A DNA stretch of 44,483 nt from an uncultured Collinsella sp. GTDB lineage: Bacteria; Actinomycetota; Coriobacteriia; Coriobacteriales; Coriobacteriaceae. The stretch spans positions 1 through 44,483 of the forward strand of contig UREE01000008.1 of the NCBI GenBank assembly GCA_900546825.1, in the 5' to 3' direction. Positions within the stretch are counted from its first letter, which is position 1, and each line of letters starts with the position of its first letter. Shown one piece after another: positions 15,510 through 23,063 of the stretch. A program made the position numbers and the translations under genes. A model generated the notes under the pieces. The model did not search any database. It worked only from the letters and a program-made list of their open reading frames with translations, and was not told where the DNA came from.

Positions 15510-18337
15510 TATAGTTCACCGACCTTCTTGGCGTACAGGTTAAAAAGATGGGCGACTATCTTCTCCTCATCCCCACCGAAGTCGACGCCATAGGCAGCTT
15601 CGACAGCAGCGTCGAGCGCCTTATGCGCAGACATCAGCTCGGGGAAGAACGTTTCGTTCTTGGGATCGTACATGTCCGCGAGCGTCGCACCTTCTTGGGC
15701 ATCCCGGGCGTCGAGCACGGCTTGGGCGCAACGCTCAACTTCTTCGCGTTGGGATTCCGTGGGCTCGGGCCAGACGAAGTTGTTGTAGTCAATACCAGCC
15801 GAGTACTGATAATCATCTTTCAGTCTTCCGGTCACGACCCTAACCCATGCATTATGAAATTGGGACTGCAACACCCCATATTGATAGAGAGTTGCATTTG
15901 GGATAAGACGAACTTTATTGCTACAAAAGACCTCAGCATCGACGAACCCCATTGGGATGTATCGCCTTCGGCTTGATGAAACCTCTGGTATCAAGATTGA
16001 ATCTGTATCCGACAGGATTTCAGTTCCAAAATGGGCAGGGCACTCTGCAGCCTTAACGGTCTGACTTCTCTTGCTCTTGAGCCGATACCGGCGCACCGCT
16101 TCAACCCTTTCCCTGCATTTAGGCAGATTCTTTAGCTCATCCCAATTTGCGTTCCCAAGCCATAAACACCAACGGCTTTTGCCACGGATAAATTCTTGTG
16201 ATCCAAGCCACTTGTGAAAGAATTTCTCTGCACCAGGTTCAATTTGCAAGAATTCGATTTTCTGCTCATCAGTGAAAAGGTAATTGCCGTCGTCTATAGG
16301 CTGGGAGCCTATTCCCATTTCTGGAACATCTGATAATGGCTTACTTCTGCTGTAGACAAAAACGTCCGGAGCGTCTTTAAGATAAGCATTGATTCGGGCC
16401 ACGGAAATCTGCTCTTCGTCAGAATCGGGCGTTGCGTGATAGAAGAGCGTCTTGGCCCCAACCTCGCGCGAGAAGCCCACGATGACGCAGAACACGTGTG
16501 CCTTGTCTGCTGCCTCGTTGTCCCAGCGGAAGGTGTTGTGCGCGAAGTCGATGTGGATACCCAGGTCGTGCAGGGGTTTCCAGAGGTTGGCGACCTGCTC
16601 GCCCTGGCATATCGAGTTGGTAGAAACCAGGGCGCAGCGCGTGCGCTTTCCCTGCGTGAACCTCGCAGCCTTCATGTACCAGGCCCCGCAGTAGTCGATG
16701 TTGCCTGCGTTCTTCGCACCATCGAAGACCTCAAGGAGCTCTGCCTTCTGCTCCTTGGACTGGTTACGGGCCCCAAGGAAGGGCGGATTGCCCACGAGGT
16801 ACGTGAGGTCATCGGGAAACACCTCGGACCAATCGGTCTTGAGGGCGTTGCCCTCATGAAGGTTGCTGAGGCTCCTGAGCGGCAGGAAGTCGAAGTCATA
16901 GTCGACGTATATCTCCTGCGTCTTTCGGAGCATCTGCTCCTCGGTGATCCAAAGGGCGGTCTTAGCGACCGAGACGGCGAAGTCGTTTATCTCGATGCCG
17001 TACAGCTGGTCCAGGGACACGCGGACAGGGCTGTCCTGCGCAATGACGAGGGACGTCTGCCCCGCGTTGCCGGTCTCCTCGCTGAGCTCGTCCTCGATGA
17101 TTCGGTTCTCGATGGTGCGCAGTTGCCGGTACGCCTCGGTAAGGAAGTTGCCCGAGCCGCACGCGGGGTCGCCGATGGTGATGGAGGCAACCTTGTCGTG
17201 CAGCCTCGCCAGGGCCTGCTTGCGTTTCGCCGCCGTCCTCTCGCCCTCGGCCTCGTGCAGCTCATCCCACAGCTCGTCGAGGAAGAGCGGCCTGAGGCAG
17301 CGCTCGATGTTCTCCACGCTCGTGTAGTGCATGCCCCCGGCATGGCGGGTCTCGGGGTTCAGCGTTCCCTCGAACACGCCGCCGAAGATTACGCCCGAGA
17401 TCTCGCGCCAGTCGAAGTCCTGGGACGCGTCGGTGATGGCCTCGAGGATCTCCGGGGTCATCTGCGGGACGATGATGGAGGAGTCGGCGAACAGACCGCC
17501 GTTCACGTACGGGAAGGCCGCGAGGTCCTCGTCCATGTACTCGTCCCGCTTATCCAGGGGCGTGTCGATCGCCTCGAACAGGTCCACCAGCTTGCGGCGG
17601 AGCTTGGCAGGGTCACCCTCGCAGTACCTACCGAACGCCTGGTGCGATTGCAGGAGGTCGGCGTCCTCGGCGTAGAGCAAGAAGATGATTCGGGTGATGA
17701 GCACGTTGAGCGAGCGCTGCTCCTCCTGCGCGCGCTCGTCCTTCTCCTCGATGTGGTGGTACTGCTTGGCGAGGGCATCGTAGAGCCTGGAGACGTAGGC
17801 CCCGGCCTCGATGGAGAGCTGCTGCTCCTTGTGCAGGCGGCTCGTCTCGTTGGAGGTCAGGAAGGACAAGAGATACAGACTGTCCTGGAGCTCTTCGAGG
17901 GAAAACTCTTGCACGGTGTCCTCGGGCCTCTCGTTGTCGAGGTCGTAGAGACGGAAGGTCTCGAAGTTGCATGTCATCACCCAGCGGGGGCGCTCGGAGT
18001 ACGGCAGGTGCCGCGCGTACCACATGGCCTGCTGGAGCGGCGTCTCCATGCCGCCGTTCCTGGGTTCGGGCTTATCGAGGTCGATGCCCCACGACTTCTG
18101 CTCGCAGAGAAAGTTGTGGTCAGAGACGAACACGTCGATGCGACGGCCTCTCACCTTCCGCTCGAAGTCAACGGAGCTGTCTATGGTGTTGGACGGGATG
18201 CCCAGGACGTTGATGAGCAGGTCGACCCAGAACTTTTGCGTGTCCTGCTGCTCGTTGTTGGAGCCCGCGGGGATGGCGGCAAGGCGCTTCTGCCACCGCT
18301 TGACGAACTCTTTTGCCTCTTTCTTGCTGGCAGGCAT
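15509..18337 (-). CDS. MmeI-like (type IIL) fused restriction-modification enzyme
   Basis: 942 residues. The ATG at 18337 has AGGAGG six bases upstream. The N-terminus carries a PD-(D/E)XK nuclease pattern, D68 followed by E79-Q-K81, with spacing close to that of MmeI. A helical connector precedes an N6-adenine methyltransferase with motif I DPACGSGNF near residue 391 and the catalytic NPPF near 515. The C-terminal third is the target-recognition region, with YSAGIDYNNFVWPEPT near the end. Enzymes of this family modify one strand and cut with the same polypeptide. The recognition segment (roughly 15800-16430) is distinctly A+T-richer than the rest: 15841-15900 has 24 G+C of 60 against 41 of 60 at 17161-17220, suggesting a swapped specificity domain. 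It is the first gene of the three-gene island. Confidence 0.92.
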   Translation of the reverse strand: MPASKKEAKEFVKRWQKRLAAIPAGSNNEQQDTQKFWVDLLINVLGIPSNTIDSSVDFERKVRGRRIDVFVSDHNFLCEQKSWGIDLDKPEPRNGGMETPLQQAMWYARHLPYSERPRWVMTCNFETFRLYDLDNERPEDTVQEFSLEELQDSLYLLSFLTSNETSRLHKEQQLSIEAGAYVSRLYDALAKQYHHIEEKDERAQEEQRSLNVLITRIIFLLYAEDADLLQSHQAFGRYCEGDPAKLRRKLVDLFEAIDTPLDKRDEYMDEDLAAFPYVNGGLFADSSIIVPQMTPEILEAITDASQDFDWREISGVIFGGVFEGTLNPETRHAGGMHYTSVENIERCLRPLFLDELWDELHEAEGERTAAKRKQALARLHDKVASITIGDPACGSGNFLTEAYRQLRTIENRIIEDELSEETGNAGQTSLVIAQDSPVRVSLDQLYGIEINDFAVSVAKTALWITEEQMLRKTQEIYVDYDFDFLPLRSLSNLHEGNALKTDWSEVFPDDLTYLVGNPPFLGARNQSKEQKAELLEVFDGAKNAGNIDYCGAWYMKAARFTQGKRTRCALVSTNSICQGEQVANLWKPLHDLGIHIDFAHNTFRWDNEAADKAHVFCVIVGFSREVGAKTLFYHATPDSDEEQISVARINAYLKDAPDVFVYSRSKPLSDVPEMGIGSQPIDDGNYLFTDEQKIEFLQIEPGAEKFFHKWLGSQEFIRGKSRWCLWLGNANWDELKNLPKCRERVEAVRRYRLKSKRSQTVKAAECPAHFGTEILSDTDSILIPEVSSSRRRYIPMGFVDAEVFCSNKVRLIPNATLYQYGVLQSQFHNAWVRVVTGRLKDDYQYSAGIDYNNFVWPEPTESQREEVERCAQAVLDARDAQEGATLADMYDPKNETFFPELMSAHKALDAAVEAAYGVDFGGDEEKIVAHLFNLYAKKVGEL

Positions 18338-18405
18338 ACCGGACCTCCTGCGTCGTTGTCACTTTCGGACAATTTTAAGGGGTAAAAGCCCTCTTCCAAG
18401 CGGAA

Positions 18406-18575
18406 GGGCGAGTTTTCGACGGTCCACGGTGTCGCAGGGTCCCAGGCGAAACCCGAAGACGCCGGGGCTGTTGGAAACTCGCCCATCTCACAGCAACGTC
18501 ATCCTAGGTTTTCAACGCTTTCCATGGCCGAAGGGCTTCTTATAAGCCCGTAGGCTGTGGGAAGGGTTGAAAACC
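18406..18575. repeat. Composite palindrome, copy B
   Basis: Between the restriction enzyme and the tRNA. GGGCGAGTTTTC (18406-18417) pairs with 18473-18484. GGTTTTCAACGCTTTCC (18507-18523) pairs with 18559-18575, enclosing GGGCTT/AAGCCC (18533-18549). It shares the GGTTTTC and CTTTCC motifs and the nested plan with the elements at 1681 and 43791. Confidence 0.65.
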
Positions 18576-18658
18576 GGACTTTGGGCATAGCCCTTCACAA
18601 AAAAACTTTCTACCCAAATTCTACCCAACTGACGTTAACGATGCCCTTATATAAGAAA

Positions 18659-18690
18659 GCAGGTCAGACGATTTATACCGTCTGACCTGC
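18659..18690 (-). terminator. Terminator of the tRNA-Arg transcript
   Basis: A perfect 12-bp stem (GCAGGTCAGACG / CGTCTGACCTGC, 8-base loop) lies 10 bases beyond the tRNA 3' end and is followed on the reverse strand by TTTCTT. Confidence 0.85.
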
Positions 18691-18699
18691 ATTTACTTC

Positions 18700-18775
18700 T
18701 GGTGCCCCCGGGCGGATTCGAACCGTCGACACCCGCTTTAGGAGAGCGGTGCTCTATCCCCTGAGCTACGGAGGC
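18700..18775 (-). tRNA. tRNA-Arg (anticodon CCU)
   Basis: Complete cloverleaf on the reverse strand: acceptor GCCTCCG pairs with CGGGGGC, the D-arm contains AGCTCAGGGGATAGAGC, the anticodon loop is TCCTAAA with CCT, and the T-arm contains GGTTCGAATCC. The 3' CCA is encoded. An extended -10, TGCTACACT, lies at 18786-18794 on the reverse strand. The defence-like genes start 363 bases downstream of its 3' end, a typical side for integrated islands, but no integrase or duplicated tRNA end was found. Confidence 0.96.
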
Positions 18776-18837
18776 ATGTTGTACTAGTGTAGCAGATTTG
18801 CGCCACTACCATGCAGCGCATAGCCGCTCTTCGAGAT

Positions 18838-18891
18838 AGTCATCTGCGACGTTCTTTAATGACTAGTCGTTTAAGAACGTCGCAGATGACT
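18838..18891. repeat. Long perfect palindrome, 'GACTAGTC' family copy 1
   Basis: The 19-base arms AGTCATCTGCGACGTTCTT and their exact reverse complement flank the 16-base centre TAATGACTAGTCGTTT. The stop codon of the DUF956 gene lies inside the right arm. The centre is identical to that at 22508-22523 while the outer arms differ. Confidence 0.9.
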
Positions 18892-19288
18892 AGTTGCCTT
18901 TGTGGAAGAGGTTTTTGATGACGGAGGGGATGCTCTTGGCGCCTTTAGCGGTCACGTCGATAAAATCGGGCGAACGAACGAGCTTGTCCTCGTCAATGTA
19001 CTTACGCACCGCGCGTAGCGTTTCCTTGTCATTGCGCGTCGAAAACGTAAAGTGGCCGTTCTCTTTGGTAAAGATCGCAAAACGCGTGATCTTCTTGGTG
19101 CCGCGCAAAACCTCGGCGGCGATATAGTCGATCTCGTCCCACGGGATCTGAATAAAGTCCTCGGGATTGCGCTCGTTATAGTACTCAAACGCCTTATTGC
19201 CCACCATTACGTTACCGTGACTGGTAAGACCCATCAGGCAGGTTGCCGGCGTTGCCAGATCGACCGTGCTGTTCTGAGATTGCGCCAT
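18890..19288 (-). CDS. manO: DUF956 family protein, mannose-PTS associated (ManO-like)
   Basis: 132 residues from the ATG at 19288 (GGAGGGCGAGG upstream); longer in-frame starts lack a site. Small soluble protein with the DUF956 pattern: CLMGLTSHGNVMVGNKAFEY near the N-terminus, FIQIPWDEIDYIAAEV and FAIFTKENGHFTFSTRN in the middle. DUF956 proteins are encoded at the end of man-type PTS operons in Gram-positive bacteria and are thought to modulate the transporter or its expression; the mechanism is not established. Here it is the last gene of the manXYZ series, separated from manZ by 120 bases that contain a hairpin. Confidence 0.88.
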   Translation of the reverse strand: MAQSQNSTVDLATPATCLMGLTSHGNVMVGNKAFEYYNERNPEDFIQIPWDEIDYIAAEVLRGTKKITRFAIFTKENGHFTFSTRNDKETLRAVRKYIDEDKLVRSPDFIDVTAKGAKSIPSVIKNLFHKGN

Positions 19289-19317
19289 GCGCGCCTCGCC
19301 CTCCAAATAAAACAATC

Positions 19318-19351
19318 GGACCGCATCCAGTGTACCCACCGGGTGCGGTCC
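19318..19351 (-). terminator. Hairpin between manZ and the DUF956 gene
   Basis: GGACCGCA pairs with TGCGGTCC across an 18-base loop, followed on the reverse strand by GATTGTTTTATT. Possible partial terminator that would lower DUF956 expression relative to the PTS genes. Confidence 0.45.
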
Positions 19352-19408
19352 GTTTCAATGGCTTAAAAGCCCTTGCCTAGCAACTCTCGGTCTTAAGCCG
19401 AAGCGTGC

Positions 19409-20329
19409 TTACATGAAGCCGCAGACGCGACCGATGATGCCGACGGCGAAGAGAGCCAGGATGATGATGATCGGGCTGACCTTCTTCTTGAGGAGCTTGC
19501 AGACAAAAAGGGTCAGGCACACGGCAGCAAGGCCGGGGATGAGCTGATCGAGGTTAGCCTGAAGCGTGGTGACCTTCACCTGATCAAGGGCGTTAGCACC
19601 GATGGAGTTATACATCGTCAGTGCTTCCTTGACACCCTCAGAACCGGAGGGCAGGTTAGCCCAGTCGATAAAGGCGCCAGCAGACTGCGTGACCTTGGAG
19701 ACGACCGGGGTGAAGGAGATGGACACCCAGCGCTCGACCAGGGCGCCGATGATGAACATACCCAGGATGGAAGCACCCTCGGTGACCTTGCCCATCAGAC
19801 CGCCGGAGAGATCCTTGGCGATGGAAGAGCCGACCTTGTAGCCAAACTCCTGCGTGTACCACAGGAAGGCGTAACGAATGATGTTCCACGCGAAGAAGAA
19901 CAGCAGCGGACCGGCGATGCTGCCGGACAGGGCCAGGGAAGCGCCCAGAGCGCCCAGAATCGGGCGAAGGGTGAACCAGAAGGCGGGGTCGCCGACGCCG
20001 GCGAGCGGGCCCATCATACCGACCTTGACGCCCTGGATGGCGACGTCGTCGATCGGAGCACCGTTGGCGCGCTCCTCCTCGAGGGCGAGGGTAACGCCAA
20101 TGACGGGGGCGGAAACATAGGGGTGAGTGTTATAGAACTCCAGATGGCGCTTAAGCGCGGCAATCTGGTCGTCCTTGCTGGTGTAGAGCTTCTTGATCGC
20201 AGGGATCATCGAGTAGCACCAGCCACCGTTCTGCATACGCTCGTAGTTCCACGAACCCTGAAGGAACTGATGACGGAAGCAAACCTTCTGACGATCGGAC
20301 TTAGAAAGCTGAATCTTGTTCTCTGCCAT
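19409..20329 (-). CDS. manZ: PTS mannose-family IID membrane component
   Basis: 306 residues from the ATG at 20329, with GGAAGGGAG upstream. It begins MAENKIQLSKSDRQKVCFR and has the IID-type motifs LQGSWNYERMQNGGW, PYVSAPVIGVTLALEEERA and MMGPLAGVGDPAFWFT. It is membrane-embedded mainly in the C-terminal half, ending in a helix near VSPIIIILALFAVGIIG. With IIC it forms the translocation channel for mannose, glucose or related sugars. Sixteen bases separate it from manY. Confidence 0.95.
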   Translation of the reverse strand: MAENKIQLSKSDRQKVCFRHQFLQGSWNYERMQNGGWCYSMIPAIKKLYTSKDDQIAALKRHLEFYNTHPYVSAPVIGVTLALEEERANGAPIDDVAIQGVKVGMMGPLAGVGDPAFWFTLRPILGALGASLALSGSIAGPLLFFFAWNIIRYAFLWYTQEFGYKVGSSIAKDLSGGLMGKVTEGASILGMFIIGALVERWVSISFTPVVSKVTQSAGAFIDWANLPSGSEGVKEALTMYNSIGANALDQVKVTTLQANLDQLIPGLAAVCLTLFVCKLLKKKVSPIIIILALFAVGIIGRVCGFM

Positions 20330-20345
20330 ATGTATCACTCCCTTC

Positions 20346-21164
20346 CTACTCGTAGTCATTCAAAATGTCGCCGAGCGGGTCGCCGGAGCCACCGCCCATG
20401 CCGCCACCCTGCTTGGCCAGGTCCTTAAGGCCAAGGTAGATGAGGGCGAGGGAGATGCCGATGAGGCCCAGGGCGATCAGCGTAAGCTGAGGGATGGCAG
20501 CCAGGACGAAGCCGAGGATGAAGAACGGCCAGGTCTCCTTGGTGGCCATCATGTTGATGACCATGGCGTAACCGACGGAAGCGACCATGCCGCCGCCGAC
20601 AGCCATGCCGCCGGACAGCCAGTCGGGCATAGCGTTAAGCGCGTTGGTAACGGCCTCGGCCGGGATGATGCACAAAAGCACTGCCGGGATGGCGATACGA
20701 ACACCCTGCATGAGGATGCCAGCGTACTGCCAACGCTCGATACCGGCGAAGTCGCCCTTCTCGGCGCAGGCGTCCATGCCGTGGACCATAGCGGTGGCCA
20801 GGGTACGGCAGATCATGGTCAGGAACAGGCCGGCGACGGACAGAGGCACGGCGACGGCGATGGCGGCGGTAACGGCCTTGCCGGAATCAGTAACACCGCC
20901 GTTGAGGGCAAGTGTCATGATGATGGCAGATGCGACAGAAGCCAGGGCGGCGTCAGGTGCGACGGCGGCGCCGACGTTAGCCCAACCAAGGGCCATCATC
21001 TGAAGCGAACCGCCCAGGAGGATGCCCTCCTGAAGGTGACCGGTTACGAGACCGATAAGCGTGCACGCAACGAGCGGCTGATGGAACTGGAACTGATCCA
21101 GAACGCCTTCCATACCGGCAAGCAGCGCGATAATCGCGATTAGAACAATAGTAAGCGCGGACAT
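20346..21164 (-). CDS. manY: PTS mannose/sorbose-family IIC membrane component
   Basis: 272 residues of mostly hydrophobic sequence with the IIC features LAGMEGVLDQFQFHQPL, GLVTGHLQEGILLGGSLQMM and GWANVGAAVAPDAA near the N-terminus. The C-terminal tail is glycine-rich and polar (GGGMGGGSGDPLGD). AAGGAGG precedes the start. It forms the sugar channel with IID. Substrate specificity within the mannose-fructose-sorbose family cannot be read from sequence. Confidence 0.95.
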   Translation of the reverse strand: MSALTIVLIAIIALLAGMEGVLDQFQFHQPLVACTLIGLVTGHLQEGILLGGSLQMMALGWANVGAAVAPDAALASVASAIIMTLALNGGVTDSGKAVTAAIAVAVPLSVAGLFLTMICRTLATAMVHGMDACAEKGDFAGIERWQYAGILMQGVRIAIPAVLLCIIPAEAVTNALNAMPDWLSGGMAVGGGMVASVGYAMVINMMATKETWPFFILGFVLAAIPQLTLIALGLIGISLALIYLGLKDLAKQGGGMGGGSGDPLGDILNDYE

Positions 21165-21182
21165 GTATCGGACCCTCCTTTA

Positions 21183-22172
21183 CTATGCTTGAGTGGCCAG
21201 TTCGGCCTTAGCTTTCTTCAACATGGCGTCGAGATCCTCGGAGGAATCCGAAGGAACCTTGCGGACCTCGAACTTGACGCCCTTGGCCTTGAGAGCCTCG
21301 ATGGTCTTGACATCGTCATCGCCCATAGCGACAGCGTTGGTGACGACGACCTTGCCCTTGGAGTGAGCCATAGAACCGATGTTGACTTCCTTGATATCGA
21401 CGCCGGCCTCGATGGCCTTGAGCAGATCCTGCGGGTTCTCGAACAGCAGCATGGCCTTGGTGTCACCAAAGCGCGTGTCCTTGACGACCTCGGCCATCTT
21501 CTTAATGGGCACAACGTTGGCATGGACTCCCGGAGGGGCAGCCTGCTCGATCATGGTCTTTCGGAGCTCGTCGTGGGCAACGCCGTCGGAAACCACGATG
21601 ATGCGGTTGGGGTTGATCTGCTTGGTCCACGTGGTGGCCACCTGACCATGAAGCAGACGGGTGTCGATACGGACGTGGGCGATCTTGATGCGCCCGTCGC
21701 CGATGACCGTTCCCGGAGGGATGGCGCCTGCAGGAGCAGCAGCGGCCGCAGCCGGCTTCTTCTCCTCGGGCTCCAGAGACTCGGGCTTGACGCGCACGCC
21801 GGCCTTAGCCTCAGTCACGAGATGTTTTGCGATCGCATGTGCAGTGTTCTTTGCGTCAAAGCGCTGCGAATATGCCTCGATGAGCATAGGCAGGTTGACA
21901 CCGGTGACGATAGCCCAGGAATCGTGGCCCTCGATGAGCCCGCTGATCTGGTTGAACGGCGTGCCGCCCCACAGATCAACGAGGAAGAGCACCTGCTCCT
22001 GGTCCTCGAAGGAAGCGATTGCCTCCTCGACCTTGGCGCGGAAGTCGTCGGGGCCCATGCTCGGCTCGAGCGAGACCACGGCTACAGACGGCTGATCGCC
22101 AAAGACCATCGAGCCCGTCTGCTTGATTCCAGCCGCCAAGTCACCATGGCTAGCAAGAACAATACTTACCAT
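21183..22172 (-). CDS. manX: PTS mannose-family fused IIAB component
   Basis: 329 residues from the ATG at 22172 (AAGGAGG seven bases upstream). The IIA domain (1 to about 130) contains the phosphorylatable His9 in LASHGDLAAG. An Ala/Pro/Glu linker (about 130-152, with AAAAAAPAGA) leads to the IIB domain (about 160-329) with His175 in HVRIDTRLLHGQVATTW. Phosphate passes from HPr to IIA, then IIB, then the incoming sugar. It is the first gene of manX-manY-manZ-DUF956. The fused IIAB is common in mannose systems. Confidence 0.96.
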   Translation of the reverse strand: MVSIVLASHGDLAAGIKQTGSMVFGDQPSVAVVSLEPSMGPDDFRAKVEEAIASFEDQEQVLFLVDLWGGTPFNQISGLIEGHDSWAIVTGVNLPMLIEAYSQRFDAKNTAHAIAKHLVTEAKAGVRVKPESLEPEEKKPAAAAAAPAGAIPPGTVIGDGRIKIAHVRIDTRLLHGQVATTWTKQINPNRIIVVSDGVAHDELRKTMIEQAAPPGVHANVVPIKKMAEVVKDTRFGDTKAMLLFENPQDLLKAIEAGVDIKEVNIGSMAHSKGKVVVTNAVAMGDDDVKTIEALKAKGVKFEVRKVPSDSSEDLDAMLKKAKAELATQA

Positions 22173-22487
22173 CACATAACCTCCTTTTTGTCTACGTAAT
22201 TCCTACACGACAAAAAAGAGTATAGCTGCAAATACAGCAGAATTATATGAAAAACTGCAAAAGCTAGCATTATTTGTTTAAACGTCTTGTTTTGTTACAA
22301 GCTGATTACATTCCAGTATTTTGACTGATTTGCAGCTGAGGATTGATAGCTGATCTATTTACATGACCGAATTGAGCACGCTGTTCATTATTGCCGGTTT
22401 TAAACAGACACAAATGTGCTCGGGTTGAGGCCATTTCGTTTAAACAGATGGTGCTTGACTAATGGTAAGAAATATGCTCTAGCAAAG
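22173..22487 (-). promoter_or_regulatory. man operon upstream region with candidate -10 elements
   Basis: A+T-rich region before manX on the reverse strand. TATAAT lies at 22247-22242 and TATACT at 22224-22219, neither with a good -35, which suggests activator dependence. A short dyad, GCTGCAAATACAGC (22225-22238), lies between them, and TTTGCAGCTG recurs near 22332. I see no sigma-54 or clear catabolite-repression site. Confidence 0.35.
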
Positions 22488-22543
22488 TAGTCGTTGGGGA
22501 CGTTCTTTAATGACTAGTCGTTTAAGAACGTCCCCAACGACTA
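22488..22543. repeat. Long perfect palindrome, 'GACTAGTC' family copy 2
   Basis: The perfect 20-base arms TAGTCGTTGGGGACGTTCTT and their reverse complement flank the same 16-base centre, TAATGACTAGTCGTTT, as the copy at 18838. It ends just past the hypA stop codon. Confidence 0.9.
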
Positions 22544-22545
22544 AA

Positions 22546-22974
22546 TTAGGCGATGTGGAGGGGGTTGGCGGCGTCGACGGCATCGGGGGCATCGGAGAGG
22601 CCATCGGGGGCAGCGTCTGTCGGGTCCTCGTCGGGGGTCTCGATCTGCTTGATCATGACCTCCTGGCCCTGCAGCAGATAGGTCTCGCCGCTACCGCAAT
22701 GGGGGCAGGTCTTGCCGTGCTCGACCGTCGCGTAGTCGCAGCCGCACGCGTCGCAATGCGTCACGGCCTCGACGGGCTCCACGATAAGCTCCGCGCCCTG
22801 CGCGATGGGCTTTTTATCTGCCGCCCAACGCCAAGCGTCAAGCAGCAGATCGGGAACGACGCCCGAGACCTCGCCCAGGAGCAGCGTCACGCTCGAAACG
22901 CGACTCACACCATTGGCGCGCGCCACATTCTCGACATCGCGAATGATATGATAAACGATTCCCAATTCGTGCAA
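22546..22974 (-). CDS. hypA: Hydrogenase/urease nickel chaperone HypA
   Basis: 142 residues. A TTG start (GAAAGG eight bases upstream) gives the invariant MHE N-terminus, whose histidine binds nickel. A zinc site follows: CDACGCDY and, 15 residues later, CPHCGSG. The C-terminal 25 residues are an acidic tail rich in Asp, Ala and Pro. HypA delivers Ni2+ to [NiFe]-hydrogenase or urease large subunits. No hydrogenase structural or other hyp gene is in the window, so its partner must be encoded elsewhere. It lies downstream of the large oxidoreductase gene on the same strand, separated by a hairpin. Confidence 0.93.
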   Translation of the reverse strand: MHELGIVYHIIRDVENVARANGVSRVSSVTLLLGEVSGVVPDLLLDAWRWAADKKPIAQGAELIVEPVEAVTHCDACGCDYATVEHGKTCPHCGSGETYLLQGQEVMIKQIETPDEDPTDAAPDGLSDAPDAVDAANPLHIA

Positions 22975-23020
22975 GGTAGAAACCTTTCAACAACGGTTGA
23001 TGCGATGTCAACTAAACGTC

Positions 23021-23047
23021 AGTGAGCGACGCTCCGCGCCGCTCACT
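23021..23047 (-). terminator. Hairpin between the oxidoreductase gene and hypA
   Basis: AGTGAGCG and CGCTCACT form a perfect 8-bp stem with an 11-base loop. There is no clear T-tract, so it is a weak or partial terminator. Confidence 0.4.
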
Positions 23048-23063
23048 AACTTGTTAGTTTCTT

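Noticed and set aside
16436..18385. A 649-codon open frame antisense to the MmeI-like gene, and similar ones opposite the oxidoreductase (24141-26015) and aconitase genes
   Set aside because: They mirror high-G+C third-position bias in the true genes, have no domain signal and no plausible start sites.
22173..22487. Riboswitch or sigma-54 promoter before manX
   Set aside because: No GG-N10-GC element and no recognised aptamer fold; only weak -10 elements and short dyads.
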